Positions 52,809-61,708 are shown, counted from the stretch's first letter. The stretch: DNA of 64,000 nt from Streptomyces sp. NBC_01275 (GCF_026340655.1 NZ_JAPEOZ010000001.1:6386001-6450000), one strand, 5' to 3'. A program made the numbers and translations. Notes: generated by a model not told the origin, from the sequence alone.

Positions 52809-52838
52809 GGCCGGACTTCCCTGGGAGGGAGTCCGGCC
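52809..52838. terminator. Terminator shared by the orphan unit and the CBS gene
   Basis: GGCCGGACT (52809-52817) pairs with AGTCCGGCC (52830-52838). Confidence 0.75.
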
Positions 52839-52907
52839 TGTCTGTGTGTGCGGGGTCGTGTGCGGGGTCGGTCGCTGGGTCTGTGGGTGCCGCGTCGGTC
52901 GGCGTGC

Positions 52908-53300
52908 TCAGACGGAGACCTGCTGGCGGGCCGGCGCCCAGCAGCGGATGATGTCGCGGACCGAGACGATGCCGGCCGGCTCGCCGCGGTCGAGGACGAT
53001 CAGATGGCGGAAGCCGCCGTGCGCCATGGCGCGGGCCGCCTCCTCCAGAGTCCAGGTCGGGGCGGCGAACACCACGTTGTTGGTGGTGTGGGCGTGGGTG
53101 CGCTCGATGTCCGGGTCCTGACCCAGGCCCACCGAGTTGAGGATGTCCCGCTCGGTGAGGATGCCGGTGCCGCCGGCGTCCGGGTCGAGGACGAGAGCCG
53201 CGCCGACCCGGCGGGCGGACATCAGGGCGGCGGCCTGACGGAGGGTGTGTGCCGGGCCGATGGTGAGGACCACCGTGCTCATGGCGTCGCGGACGAGCAT
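52908..53300 (-). CDS. Two-CBS-domain protein
   Basis: 130 residues made of two CBS motifs (about 1-60 and 70-125): LVRDAMSTVVLTIGPAHTLRQAA and ILTERDIL in the first; APTWTLEEAARAMAHGGFRHLIVLDRGEPAGIVSVRDI in the second, cited here only as regions. Such stand-alone CBS pairs usually bind adenine nucleotides. ATG 53300 has AGGAGGTG 8 nt upstream. It is monocistronic by spacing; the role is unknown. Confidence 0.88.
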   Translation of the reverse strand: MLVRDAMSTVVLTIGPAHTLRQAAALMSARRVGAALVLDPDAGGTGILTERDILNSVGLGQDPDIERTHAHTTNNVVFAAPTWTLEEAARAMAHGGFRHLIVLDRGEPAGIVSVRDIIRCWAPARQQVSV

Positions 53301-53482
53301 GGGCTGAGCACCTCCTGCGAATCCCCCGATGGTTGACGCCCGGCGCCGAAGACGCCTAGGGGGCACTGCACAAGTTCACAAGTGGGGGTGCTGTCAGCGT
53401 GGCAGGTAAAGCGGGGGTCAACAAGAGGGCGCGCGCGGCCAATTGAGGGCGCGCGCGCTCATCTGTGGCGGTCGGCGTCCGG

Positions 53483-54283
53483 TCAGTAGCGCTGGTTGAG
53501 GTACCCCAGCAGCTCGTCGTGGAGCAGCCCGTTCGACGCGGCCGCGTTGCCGCTGTGCGGGCCCGGGCGGCCGTCGAGGCCCGTGAACGTGCCGCCCGCC
53601 TCGGTCACGATGATCGCCGTGGCCGCCATGTCCCAGAGCGAGAGCTCCGGTTCGGCGCACAGGTCGACCGCCCCCTCGGCGACCATCATGTACGGCCAGA
53701 AGTCCCCGTACGCGCGCGTGCGCCAGACCTCGCGGGTCAGGTCCAGGAAGCCGCTGAGCCGGCTCTGCTCCTCCCAGCCGCTGAGCGAGGAGTACGCGAA
53801 GGAGGCGTCCGAGAGCTGCGAGACCCGGGAGACGTGCAGCCGGGTGGCCGCGGAGAGACTACGTCCGCTGAACGCGCCGTGGCCCTTCGCGGCCCACCAG
53901 CGACGGCCCAGCGCGGGCGCGGAGACGACGCCGACGACGGGCTGGAAGCCTCCCTCGCCCGCCTCCATCAGCGCGATCAGGGTGGCCCAGACGGGGACGC
54001 CCCGTACGTAGTTCTTGGTGCCGTCGATCGGGTCGATCACCCAGCGGCGGGGGCCCGTGCCCTGGATGCCGTACTCCTCGCCGAGGACGGCGTCGCGAGG
54101 GCGGGCGCGCTGGAGCTGGCCGCGGATGAGTTCCTCGGCGGACTTGTCGGCCTCGCTCACCGGAGTCATGTCCGGTTTGGTCTCGACCTTGAGGTCGAGG
54201 GCCTTGAAGCGGTCCATGGTCGCGGCGTCGGCGGCGTCCGCGAGGACGTGCGCGAGGCGGAGGTCGTCGAGGTAGTCCGGCAT
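53483..54283 (-). CDS. hisN: HisN: inositol-monophosphatase-family histidinol-phosphatase
   Basis: Dephosphorylates histidinol phosphate in histidine synthesis. The 266 residues show the IMPase metal site: E in [22 protein letters not shown] (DPxDGT) and [22 protein letters not shown] 54283 lies 7 nt after TACGGT (minus strand), a leaderless start, and the upstream 270 bp of open frame is repeat DNA. In actinobacteria hisN is an orphan lying outside the main his operon. It is close to aroA here but not in one operon. Confidence 0.9.
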   Translation of the reverse strand: MPDYLDDLRLAHVLADAADAATMDRFKALDLKVETKPDMTPVSEADKSAEELIRGQLQRARPRDAVLGEEYGIQGTGPRRWVIDPIDGTKNYVRGVPVWATLIALMEAGEGGFQPVVGVVSAPALGRRWWAAKGHGAFSGRSLSAATRLHVSRVSQLSDASFAYSSLSGWEEQSRLSGFLDLTREVWRTRAYGDFWPYMMVAEGAVDLCAEPELSLWDMAATAIIVTEAGGTFTGLDGRPGPHSGNAAASNGLLHDELLGYLNQRY

Positions 54284-54588
54284 GGGACGAACCGTATCCG
54301 GCGGGGGTGCGGAGCGGCCACAGGGGGCCGCGGAGTGGACGGCGTCCTGCACGGCGGCCTGCGCGGCGGGGACGGCGGAGACCGCGATGTGGGCGGTGGG
54401 GACGGCGGTGGGGACAACGATGTGGACAGGGAGGTGGAAGGCGAGATGGAAGGCGAGATGGACGGCAAGGCGGACGGCGAGGCGGACGGCGAGGCGGACG
54501 GCGAGGAGGCTCGTGCGCCCGCGAACCCTTGACAGTGCCCGCATGCGCGTCAAACCTGGGCACCAAGCCGGTCCCCAGGGAGGCGACG
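54284..54588. other. 305-bp divergent intergenic region with a repeat array
   Basis: It holds the hisN promoter at one end and the ribosome site for the TetR gene (AGGGAGG, 54577-54583) at the other. Most of the rest is GGCGGGGACGG-type simple sequence and the 12-bp array listed separately. Open frames through it are repeat translations. Confidence 0.65.
54434..54505. repeat. 12-bp tandem repeat between hisN and the TetR gene
   Basis: Six units in phase: GTGGAAGGCGAG, ATGGAAGGCGAG, ATGGACGGCAAG, then three exact GCGGACGGCGAG. Confidence 0.9.
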
Positions 54589-55200
54589 ATGCCTGCAGCG
54601 CGGGAATCCCTACTGGACGCCGCCTACAAGGCGCTTGCCGTGCGGCCGTGGTCCGCGGTGCGGATGGTGGACGTCGCGGCGGCGGCCGGGGTGTCCCGGC
54701 AGACGCTGTACAACGAGTTCGGCAGCAAGGAAGGGCTGGCCAGGGCGCTGGTCAGGCGCGAGGCCGACGGATACCTCGCCGGTGCCGAGCGGGCCCTCGG
54801 CGGGCACGGCGACCTCCGGGAGCGACTCACCGCCGCCGCCGAGTGGACCACGTCCGCCGCCCGTGAGAACACGCTGGTACGGGCCATGCTCACCGGCTGC
54901 TGGAGCGAGCGCCTGCCGTCGCCGACGCTCTCCGCGGTGCCGTCCTCCTCCGCCGTTCCGGCGCAGCGGCGGGCCGACGGTCCGCTGCCCTCGCCCGGCG
55001 ACCTCGTGGGCGCCGTTCGCGACCGGGCCGTGGCGATGCTCTCAGGTCCCGGCGCCGCCCGGGCGGACGTCGCCGAACTGGCCAGGACCTGCGAGCTGGC
55101 CGTCCGCCTCGCCCTGTCCTGCGTGGCGGCGCCGCCGCCGGGCGCGGACGGGGTCGCGGACCTGATGCGCGGCGCGTTGCAGCGACACGGACCGGCCTAG
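54589..55200 (+). CDS. TetR-family transcriptional regulator
   Basis: 203 residues. The N-terminal helix-turn-helix is [26 protein letters not shown] (residues about 22-47); the C-terminal ligand/dimer domain is Ala/Leu-rich with no family-specific motif. ATG 54589 has AGGGAGG at 5-nt spacing; the longer frame is repeat DNA. Nearby candidate targets are the convergent SMR exporter and the gene itself. Ligand unknown. Confidence 0.88.
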   Translation: MPAARESLLDAAYKALAVRPWSAVRMVDVAAAAGVSRQTLYNEFGSKEGLARALVRREADGYLAGAERALGGHGDLRERLTAAAEWTTSAARENTLVRAMLTGCWSERLPSPTLSAVPSSSAVPAQRRADGPLPSPGDLVGAVRDRAVAMLSGPGAARADVAELARTCELAVRLALSCVAAPPPGADGVADLMRGALQRHGPA

Positions 55201-55241
55201 GGCGAGCGACGCGGACCGGCCCCCAGGCCGAGTCGCGGCGG

Positions 55242-55565
55242 CTAGTGCGCCGAGCCCGACAGCTGCAGGCCGATCACCCCTATGATCACCAGGCTGATCG
55301 AGACGATCTTCAGGACCGACACCAGGTCGCCCAGGAAGACCATGCCGTAGATCGCGGTGCCCGCCGCCCCGATGCCCGTCCACACCGCGTAGGCCGGGCC
55401 GACGTCGAGCTTCTTGAGGGAGAGGGTCAGCAGACCGAAGCTCCCCAGGGCGAACGCGCAGAACGCGATCGTGGGCCAGAGCCTGGTGAAGCCGTGCGAC
55501 AGCTTCAGGCATACGGCGAACCCGGTCTCCAGCAACCCGGCCACGACGACCAGCAGCCACGCCAT
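55242..55565 (-). CDS. SMR-family exporter (SugE/Gdx type)
   Basis: 107-residue four-helix small multidrug resistance protein; helices about 2-20, 30-48, 58-78 and 84-103. Conserved Glu 13 in VVAGLLETGFAVCLKLSHGFT matches the SugE/Gdx branch, whose members export guanidinium, rather than the EmrE branch. ATG 55565 has GGAGGGAC upstream and a CATAAT -10 box (minus strand 55603-55598). No guanidine riboswitch could be recognised in the short leader. Convergent with the TetR gene, which might regulate it. Confidence 0.85.
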   Translation of the reverse strand: MAWLLVVVAGLLETGFAVCLKLSHGFTRLWPTIAFCAFALGSFGLLTLSLKKLDVGPAYAVWTGIGAAGTAIYGMVFLGDLVSVLKIVSISLVIIGVIGLQLSGSAH

Positions 55566-55641
55566 GTGCTGTCCCTCCGTATGTCCGGCTCGGTGCGATT
55601 ATGCACTTACCGGACTCGGCACCCCACAAACAACGCGGAGG

Positions 55642-56652
55642 TCAGTCGCCTTCCCTGCGCTCGCGCGTGGACAGCAGCCGGCGCAGGGAGTAGAGCCGTG
55701 CCGGGTCGGCGTGGCCCTCGGCGACCCACGCGTCCAGCGCGCAGTCCGGCTCGTCGTGACTGCACGCGCGCGGACAGTCGGCCGTGCCCGGCTCCAGGTC
55801 GGGGAAGGCGAGGATCACCCGGGACGGGTCGACGTGGTGGAGGCCGAAGGACCGTACGCCCGGGGTGTCGATCACCCAGTCGTTCGTGCCCGCCAGGGGA
55901 AGGGCCAGGGCCGAGGTCGTGGTGTGGCGGCCGCGGCCGGTCACCGCGTTCACATGGCCGGTCACCCGTCTGCGCTCCTCCGGGACCAGCGCGTTGACCA
56001 GGGTCGTCTTGCCGACGCCCGAGTGGCCGACGAACGCCGTGATCCGCCCGGTCAGATGCTCGCGCACCCGGTCCGCCGCGTCGCCGTTCTCCAGCTCGTC
56101 GCGGCTGGTGACGACGTACGGGATGTCGAGGTGGCCGTACAGCTCCAGCAGCTTGTCCGGTGAGGCCAGGTCCGACTTCGTCATGACGATGAGGGGGGTG
56201 AGGCCGCCGTCGAACGCCGCCACCAGGCAGCGGTCGATCAGCCGCGGGCGGGGCTCGGGGTCGGCGAGGGCGGTGACCACGGCGAGCTGGTCGGCGTTGG
56301 CGACCACGACGCGCTCGTAGGGGTCGTCGTCGTCCGCGGTGCGGCGCAGCACCGAGGTGCGCTCCTCGATGCGGACGATGCGGGCGAGGGTGTCCTTCTT
56401 GCCGGACAGGTCGCCGACGATCGCGACCCGGTCGCCCACGATCGCGGCCTTGCGGCCCAGTTCGCGGGCCTTCATCGCCATCACGATCCGGTCGTCGACC
56501 AGACAGGTCAGCCGGCCCCGGTCGACGGTGAGGACCATGCCCTCGACGGAGTCCTCGTGCTTGGGCCGGATGTGCGTACGCGGTCGGTTGCCCTTGCGGT
56601 TCGGGCGGCTGCGGATGTCGTCCTCGTCGGTGTGCTTGCCGTAGCGGCGCAT
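55642..56652 (-). CDS. rsgA: RsgA: small-ribosomal-subunit GTPase
   Basis: Late 30S assembly factor (336 residues), a circularly permuted GTPase. The N-terminal OB domain includes KGNRPRTHIRPKHED; G4 TKSDL, G1 GHSGVGKTTLVNAL and G3 DTPGV appear in the permuted order; a C-terminal zinc site is CPRACSHDEPDC. ATG 56652 lies 11 nt after the aroA stop, so it is co-transcribed with aroA. Confidence 0.94.
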   Translation of the reverse strand: MRRYGKHTDEDDIRSRPNRKGNRPRTHIRPKHEDSVEGMVLTVDRGRLTCLVDDRIVMAMKARELGRKAAIVGDRVAIVGDLSGKKDTLARIVRIEERTSVLRRTADDDDPYERVVVANADQLAVVTALADPEPRPRLIDRCLVAAFDGGLTPLIVMTKSDLASPDKLLELYGHLDIPYVVTSRDELENGDAADRVREHLTGRITAFVGHSGVGKTTLVNALVPEERRRVTGHVNAVTGRGRHTTTSALALPLAGTNDWVIDTPGVRSFGLHHVDPSRVILAFPDLEPGTADCPRACSHDEPDCALDAWVAEGHADPARLYSLRRLLSTRERREGD

Positions 56653-56663
56653 GGCGGAAGTCC

Positions 56664-58013
56664 CTATACCCCGGACGCCCCGAGCATCCCGGTCCACAGG
56701 TCGGGGAAGTCCGGCAGGGTCTTCGCCGTCGTCGCCACGTTCTCGATCTGCACGCCCTCCACCGCCAGCCCGATGATCGCGCCGGCCGTGGCCATGCGGT
56801 GGTCGTCGTAGGTGTGGAAGATCCCGCCGTGCAGTCGGCACGGGCGGATGTGCAGGCCGTCGGCGGACTCGGTGACATCGCCGCCGAGCTCGTTGATCTC
56901 CTTGGTGAGCGCGGCCAGGCGGTCCGTCTCGTGTAGCCGCAGATGGGCCACGCCCCGCAGGGTCGACGGGGAGTCCGCGAGGGCGGCGACCGCCGCGATG
57001 CCCGGGGTCAGCTCGCCGACGTCGCTCAGATCGACGTCGATGCCGTGGATCGCGCCCGAGCCGGTGAGGACCAGGCCGTAGTCGGTCAGCTCGCAGGAGC
57101 CGCCCATCTCGGTGAAGATCTCGCGCAGCCGGTCACCCGGCTGGGTGGTGCGGGTCGGCCAGTCCGGGATCAGCACCCGGCCGCCGGTCACCAGCGCCGC
57201 CGCCAGGAACGGCTGCGCGTTCGAGAGGTCCGGCTCGATCGTCAGGTCCCGGCCGAGCAGCGCGCCCGGCGTGACCCGCCAGACGTTCGGCTCGCCGCCC
57301 GACTCCGGGGTGTCCACCTGGGCGCCGACCGCGCGCAGCATGTCCACCGTCATCCGGATGTGCGGCATGGACGGCAGGAAGGAGCCGGTGTGCCGGACCT
57401 CCACGCCCTGGTTGAAGCGCGGACCGGACAGCAGCAGGGCGCTCACGAACTGCGACGAGGACGAGGCGTCGATCTCGACCGGCCCGCCGTCCAGCGCGCC
57501 CCCGCCGTGCACCGTCAGGGGCAGCGCGCCCCGGCCGTCGTCGTCGATCCGCGCCCCGAGCACGCGCAGCGCGTCGATGACCCCGGTCAGGGGACGCTCG
57601 TACGACCTCGGGTCGCCGTCGAAGCGGATGGGGCCGTCGGCGAGCGCGGCGACCGGCGGCAGGAAGCGCATCACCGTGCCGGCGTTGCCGACGTCGACCG
57701 TGGCCGGACCGCGCAGGCCCGCCGGGAGGATCCGCCAGGCCTCGCCCGCCCCGTCGGAGCCGCCCGCACCGGAGGAGCTGGACGACACCGTCTCCTCGAT
57801 GCCGACGCCCATCGCGCGCAGCGCGCCCGCCATCAGCAGCGTGTCGCGGGAGCGCAGCGGGCGGCGCAGCCAGCCGGGCTCGGAGGCGAGGGCGGCGAGG
57901 ACCAGGGCGCGGTTGGTGACGGACTTGGACCCCGGCACGTGGACCGTCGCGTCGACGGCCTCGCTCGCGTGCGGGGCGGGCCATAGGGCGGTGAGTGCGG
58001 GGTTCACGGGCAT
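56664..58013 (-). CDS. aroA: AroA: 5-enolpyruvylshikimate-3-phosphate synthase
   Basis: Sixth step of the shikimate pathway, cytoplasmic. 449 residues with [17 protein letters not shown] (residues 26-42), [24 protein letters not shown], and the C-terminal [21 protein letters not shown]; the late RxxExDRL-type segment and [11 protein letters not shown] are present. A short Ser/Gly insert ([13 protein letters not shown]) near residue 80 is unusual but lies in a loop. ATG 58013 has no strong ribosome site. It leads the aroA-rsgA pair. Confidence 0.95.
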   Translation of the reverse strand: MPVNPALTALWPAPHASEAVDATVHVPGSKSVTNRALVLAALASEPGWLRRPLRSRDTLLMAGALRAMGVGIEETVSSSSSGAGGSDGAGEAWRILPAGLRGPATVDVGNAGTVMRFLPPVAALADGPIRFDGDPRSYERPLTGVIDALRVLGARIDDDGRGALPLTVHGGGALDGGPVEIDASSSSQFVSALLLSGPRFNQGVEVRHTGSFLPSMPHIRMTVDMLRAVGAQVDTPESGGEPNVWRVTPGALLGRDLTIEPDLSNAQPFLAAALVTGGRVLIPDWPTRTTQPGDRLREIFTEMGGSCELTDYGLVLTGSGAIHGIDVDLSDVGELTPGIAAVAALADSPSTLRGVAHLRLHETDRLAALTKEINELGGDVTESADGLHIRPCRLHGGIFHTYDDHRMATAGAIIGLAVEGVQIENVATTAKTLPDFPDLWTGMLGASGV

Positions 58014-58128
58014 GCGCCCACTTTAGTCTCCGGCCGAGGTTCGGGTGCGGCGCCGTCGGGGCCGGTCGCGCCCCCCGGCGCAGCCCGCGCCCGGCACCGC
58101 CCGCGCCCCTCGAAGAGGCAGGTCGGCT

Positions 58129-58851
58129 TCACAGCCCCAGCAGCCAGCGCCCCCCGCCCATCAGTGCGCACAGGCTCACCGCATGGAACAGGAACAGCCA
58201 CAGCCCCGCCGGTACGTGCGTCAGTCGGGACAGCTGGTCGGCGTCGGAGTCTCCCGCGCCGCCGCGGGAGCGCTTCGCCTGGAGTTCGAAGGCCGGGCGG
58301 ACTCCGCCGAGCAGCAGGAACCACACCACCGCGTACGCGAACGCGGCCTGCACCTGGGGTCCGGCCAGCCAGGACACCAGCAGGAAGGCGCCGCCCGTGA
58401 GGATCACCGTCAGCGCCCCGTAGGCGTTGCGGATCATCACCAGCATCGCCACCAGCAGCGCCGTCGCCAGCCACAGCAGCAGGGTGATGCGGCCGACGCC
58501 GAGCAGGGAGGCGCCGCCCAGGCCGAGCAGCGGGGGAGCGGTGTAGCCGGCGGCTGCTGTCAGGATCATGCCGAGGCCGTGCGGCTTGCCGCGGCTGACG
58601 GTCAGACCGCTGGTGTCGGAGTGCAGGCGTATCCCGGTGAGCCGGCGGCCGGTCAACAGCGCGACCAGGCCGTGCCCGCCCTCGTGGGCGATGGTGATGG
58701 CGTTGCGCGAGACGCGCCACAGCGGGTGCGGGACGACCATGACGAGGGCCGCGACCAGGGTCGCGATCACCACCCAGGTGTCCGGGTCGGGCTGGGTGCC
58801 GACGAGCCGGTCCCACAGGTCGGGCAGCGCGGTGGCGGCGGTGCTGTCCAT
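58129..58851 (-). CDS. M50-family membrane metallopeptidase
   Basis: 240 residues with about six hydrophobic segments. The zinc motif is IAHEGGHGLVAL (HExxH form, near residue 56) inside the first helices, as in the M50B/YydH-like group; SGLTVSRGKPHGLGMILTAAAGY follows. ATG 58851 is preceded by TAGAGG and a G-rich stretch. It is divergent from YedK; the intergenic space of 50 bp must hold both promoters. The substrate is unknown. Confidence 0.87.
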   Translation of the reverse strand: MDSTAATALPDLWDRLVGTQPDPDTWVVIATLVAALVMVVPHPLWRVSRNAITIAHEGGHGLVALLTGRRLTGIRLHSDTSGLTVSRGKPHGLGMILTAAAGYTAPPLLGLGGASLLGVGRITLLLWLATALLVAMLVMIRNAYGALTVILTGGAFLLVSWLAGPQVQAAFAYAVVWFLLLGGVRPAFELQAKRSRGGAGDSDADQLSRLTHVPAGLWLFLFHAVSLCALMGGGRWLLGL

Positions 58852-58901
58852 GTTCGGCGGTGGCTCCCTCTACTCCAACGGAGTCTGGCAGTGTGGCACG
58901 T

Positions 58902-59717
58902 ATGTGCGGACGGTATGCAGCGAGTCGCAGGCCCGAGGATCTCGCAGGAGTCTTTGAAGTCGACAAGTGGGAGCCCGAGGAGACCTTGGCGCCCGATTTC
59001 AACGTGGCGCCGACCAAGGAGGTCTACGCCGTCCTCGACCGTCCGTTGAAAGACGCCCAGGATCCGCGCCCGGTTCGACAGCTGCGCAAGCTGAAGTGGG
59101 GGCTCGTGCCCTCCTGGGCCAAGTCGCCCGAGGGCGGCGCCCGGATGATCAACGCGCGCGCCGAGACCGTGCACGAGAAGCCGTCGTTCCGCCGTGCCTT
59201 CGCCGCCCGGCGCTGCATCCTGCCCGCGGACGGGTACTACGAGTGGGTCACCGCCACGGACGAGCGGGAGCTGGAGGTCGAGGGGAAGAAGAAGCGGGCC
59301 CGCAAGCAGCCCTACTTCGTGCTCCCGGCCGACGGCGCGGTGTTCGCGATGGCCGGGCTGTACGAGTTCTGGCGGGACCGGACCCTGCCCGACGACCATC
59401 CGCTGTCCTGGTGGGTGACGTGCTCGGTGATCACGACCGAGGCGGAGACGAGCCCGCTCGCCGTGGCCCCGGCCGACGGCCCGCGCGCGCTCGCCGACAT
59501 CCACCCCCGGATGCCGCTGATGCTCACCCCGGACCGCTGGGACGCCTGGCTGGACCCGGCGCGGACGGACCCCGAGGACCTCCGCTCCCTCCTCGACCCC
59601 CCGCCGGCCGGCCTGATGCGCGCGTACCCGGTGTCCACGGCCGTCAGCAACGTCCGCAACAACGGCCCGGAGCTGCTGAAGGAGCTGGAGGGGCCCGAGG
59701 AGGGCACACTTTTCTGA
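58902..59717 (+). CDS. YedK/HMCES-type abasic-site-shielding protein
   Basis: Forms a thiazolidine crosslink with abasic sites in single-stranded DNA. Start MCGRY gives the catalytic Cys 2 after Met removal; this fixes ATG 58902, which lies 7 nt after CAGTGT (leaderless). Other motifs: LAPDFNVAPTKEV, KWGLVPSWAKSP, INARAETV, CILPADGYYEW and ADIHPRMPLML. At 271 residues it is normal, with a Lys/Arg loop (EGKKKRARKQPYF). Its stop overlaps the following ATG by one base (TGATG), so the hydrolase is coupled. Confidence 0.94.
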   Translation: MCGRYAASRRPEDLAGVFEVDKWEPEETLAPDFNVAPTKEVYAVLDRPLKDAQDPRPVRQLRKLKWGLVPSWAKSPEGGARMINARAETVHEKPSFRRAFAARRCILPADGYYEWVTATDERELEVEGKKKRARKQPYFVLPADGAVFAMAGLYEFWRDRTLPDDHPLSWWVTCSVITTEAETSPLAVAPADGPRALADIHPRMPLMLTPDRWDAWLDPARTDPEDLRSLLDPPPAGLMRAYPVSTAVSNVRNNGPELLKELEGPEEGTLF

Positions 59718-60409
59718 TGACCAGCGAGTCCATCGAGTCCGGCGAGTCCATCGAGTCCGGCGAGTCCACGGGGACCGGCGAGTCCGGCGAGATCATCCCC
59801 ACCGACGCCGGCGACGCCCGCATCACCTGGCGCCGGGCGAAGAAGCCGCGGCTCGTCCTCGCCGTCAGCCACGGCGCGGGCGGCGGCATCGAGGCACGTG
59901 ACCTCCAGGCCCTCGCCGCGGTCCTCCCCGCGCACGGCGTGACCGTCGCCCTGGTCGAGCAGCCCTGGCGGGTGGCCGGCAAGAAGATGGCGCCCGCGCC
60001 GAAGACCCTCGACGTCGGCTGGCGCGGGATCTGGCCCACCGTCGCCGGGCCCGGGCTGCCGGTGATCTCCGGCGGCCGGTCGGCGGGGGCCCGCGTGGCC
60101 TGTCGTACGGCGGCGGAGCTGGGCGCGCGTGCCGTCCTCGCCCTCGGCTTCCCGCTGCACCCGCCCGGCAAGCCCGAGAGGTCCCGCGCGGACGAACTGC
60201 TCGGGGCCGGGGTGCCCACGCTCGTCGTCCAGGGCGGCAACGATCCGTTCGGGAAGCCCGAGGAGTTCCCCGAGGGCGACTTCGAGCTGGCCGAGGTGCC
60301 GTACGGCGATCACGGGTTCGCCGTGCCCAAGCGGGCGGAGATCACCGAGGAGCAGGCGCTGGAGATCATCACCGGCCGGGTCGTGGAGTGGACCCGGTCA
60401 CTCGGGTAG
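59717..60409 (+). CDS. Alpha/beta hydrolase (KANL3/Tex30-like)
   Basis: 230 residues. The nucleophile is in [12 protein letters not shown] (GRSAG, near residue 121), Asp in [14 protein letters not shown], and His in YGDHGFAV, the alpha/beta-hydrolase triad order. [12 protein letters not shown] near residue 55 is the oxyanion strand. The N-terminal 25 residues are a SIESGES repeat encoded by a 15-18-bp DNA repeat (59730-59770). It is coupled to YedK (TGATG). Substrate unknown. Confidence 0.85.
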   Translation: MTSESIESGESIESGESTGTGESGEIIPTDAGDARITWRRAKKPRLVLAVSHGAGGGIEARDLQALAAVLPAHGVTVALVEQPWRVAGKKMAPAPKTLDVGWRGIWPTVAGPGLPVISGGRSAGARVACRTAAELGARAVLALGFPLHPPGKPERSRADELLGAGVPTLVVQGGNDPFGKPEEFPEGDFELAEVPYGDHGFAVPKRAEITEEQALEIITGRVVEWTRSLG

Positions 60410-60467
60410 TCGGACAACGCTCCCTCGGGCAGCCGGACGCGTGGGTCGGGTCACTCGGGTAAAGAGC

Positions 60468-60494
60468 GGGAATGCCGAGCCCCTTACCGCTGTT
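60468..60494 (+). promoter_or_regulatory. sigR p2: sigma-R-dependent autoregulatory promoter
   Basis: GGGAAT (60468-60473), an 18-bp spacer, GTT (60492-60494). It is an exact sigma-R consensus 61 bp upstream of ATG 60555, matching the arrangement known in S. coelicolor where p2 produces the long, unstable sigma-R'. Confidence 0.88.
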
Positions 60495-60554
60495 GTGGCG
60501 GACAGAAGTGCTGAACATCCCGGCACAGACGTCGTGGGAGAGGAAGTCCGCCGC

Positions 60555-61409
60555 ATGGGTTCGACCATCTGCCCGAGCCGCAGCAGCCGTACCGAGCTGG
60601 ACTGGACGGTGCTGCACGCGGCGAAGGCCACTCCTTTTGGAGCGGCGGCAGGCACCGGTCGTCGTCTATCCTCCGATTCGAGTGGGGCCGGCTTCGGTCT
60701 TACCCGCGATCTTGAGGAGGTGGGTCCGGTCACCGGTACCGACGCAGGGACCGACAACGGCCAGGCGGAGCTGCCCGAGGGCCAGGGCGCGGAGACGGGC
60801 CCGGAGTCCACCACGGAGCGCACCGCGCGCTTCGAACGGGACGCGCTCGAGTTCCTCGACCAGATGTACTCGGCGGCGCTGCGCATGACGCGCAACCCGG
60901 CGGACGCCGAGGACCTGGTGCAGGAGACGTACGCCAAGGCGTACGCGTCCTTCCACCAGTTCCGTGAGGGCACCAATCTCAAGGCCTGGCTGTACCGGAT
61001 CCTGACCAACACGTTCATCAACTCGTACCGCAAGAAGCAGCGTGAACCCCAGCGCTCCGCGGCCGAGGAGATCGAGGACTGGCAGCTGGCGCGCGCCGAG
61101 TCGCACATGTCCACCGGTCTGCGCTCAGCCGAGTCGCAGGCGCTGGACCATCTGCCCGACTCGGACGTGAAGGAAGCTCTTCAGGCCATTCCCGAGGAGT
61201 TCCGGATCGCCGTGTATCTCGCGGACGTAGAAGGCTTTGCGTACAAGGAGATCGCGGACATCATGGGGACACCCATCGGTACGGTGATGTCCCGGCTGCA
61301 CCGGGGCCGCCGTCAACTGCGCGGCATGCTCGAGGACTACGCCCGTGAGCGTGGGCTGGTCCCGGCCGGCGCCGGAGAGTCGAACGAAGCGAAAGGCTCG
61401 GGCTCATGA
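60555..61409 (+). CDS. sigR: SigR: thiol-oxidative-stress ECF sigma factor (long form start shown)
   Basis: ECF sigma factor directing thiol-stress genes through GGAAT/GTT promoters. ATG 60555 gives 284 residues (sigma-R'); GTG 60720, with GAGGAGG overlapping, gives 229 residues (sigma-R). The 55-residue difference equals that reported for the unstable induced isoform in S. coelicolor. Region 2: [23 protein letters not shown] and [15 protein letters not shown]; region 4: [43 protein letters not shown] (cited as regions). The N-terminal extension has a single Cys. The rsrA ATG overlaps the stop. Confidence 0.96.
   Translation: MGSTICPSRSSRTELDWTVLHAAKATPFGAAAGTGRRLSSDSSGAGFGLTRDLEEVGPVTGTDAGTDNGQAELPEGQGAETGPESTTERTARFERDALEFLDQMYSAALRMTRNPADAEDLVQETYAKAYASFHQFREGTNLKAWLYRILTNTFINSYRKKQREPQRSAAEEIEDWQLARAESHMSTGLRSAESQALDHLPDSDVKEALQAIPEEFRIAVYLADVEGFAYKEIADIMGTPIGTVMSRLHRGRRQLRGMLEDYARERGLVPAGAGESNEAKGSGS
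60633..60672 (+). promoter_or_regulatory. Possible sigR p1 (WblC-responsive) promoter
   Basis: -10 TATCCT (60667-60672) is placed to transcribe only the short sigma-R form. A T-rich patch (CCTTTTGG, 60633-60640) lies just upstream of a weak -35 region, the layout seen at WblC-activated promoters. In S. coelicolor p1 is induced by antibiotics through WblC. Confidence 0.5.
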
Positions 61410-61708
61410 GCTGCGGAGATCCGCATGAGACGGACTGCAGTGAGGTACTCGATCATCTGTACGAGTTCCTCGACAGCGAGATGCCGCCTGTCGACCGCGA
61501 CAAGTTCCAGCACCACTTCGAGGAATGCTCGCCGTGCCTCGAGAAGTACGGCCTCGAGGAGGCCGTGAAGAAGCTGGTCAAGCGGTGCTGCGGCCATGAC
61601 GACGTGCCGACCGATCTGCGGGCCAAGGTCCTGGGCCGACTCGACCTGATCCGCACCGGTCAGGCCGTGCCCGACCATGACGTGGCGGCCACCCCGCAGG
61701 AATCCTGA
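61406..61708 (+). CDS. rsrA: RsrA: zinc-containing redox anti-sigma factor
   Basis: Binds and silences SigR when reduced and releases it after disulfide formation. The 100 residues carry the ZAS motif H37-x3-C41-x2-C44 in HHFEECSPC, plus C3, H7, C11, C61 and C62. This cysteine pattern equals that of the S. coelicolor protein, where C11 and C44 form the trigger disulfide and zinc is lost. ATG 61406 overlaps the sigR stop (ATGA), ensuring balanced synthesis. Confidence 0.96.
   Translation: MSCGDPHETDCSEVLDHLYEFLDSEMPPVDRDKFQHHFEECSPCLEKYGLEEAVKKLVKRCCGHDDVPTDLRAKVLGRLDLIRTGQAVPDHDVAATPQES

Larger units (their letters stand above)
52606..52907. other. 302-bp interval with an orphan promoter and terminator
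   Basis: Between the divergent fur gene and the convergent CBS gene. It contains a plus-strand promoter (52666-52693), a possible 31-codon ORF (52706-52801) and a hairpin (52809-52838), together forming a complete short transcription unit. No conserved large gene is present. Confidence 0.6.

Noticed and set aside
52678..53121. Plus-strand ORF of 147 codons after the orphan promoter
   Set aside because: It runs through the terminator hairpin and antisense into the CBS gene; Cys/Gly/Val-rich and unlike a real protein. The shorter 31-codon frame fits the unit better.
55566..55641. Guanidine riboswitch before the SugE/Gdx exporter
   Set aside because: The leader is only about 30 nt from the predicted start site and shows no fitting pair of hairpins or ACGR-type loops.
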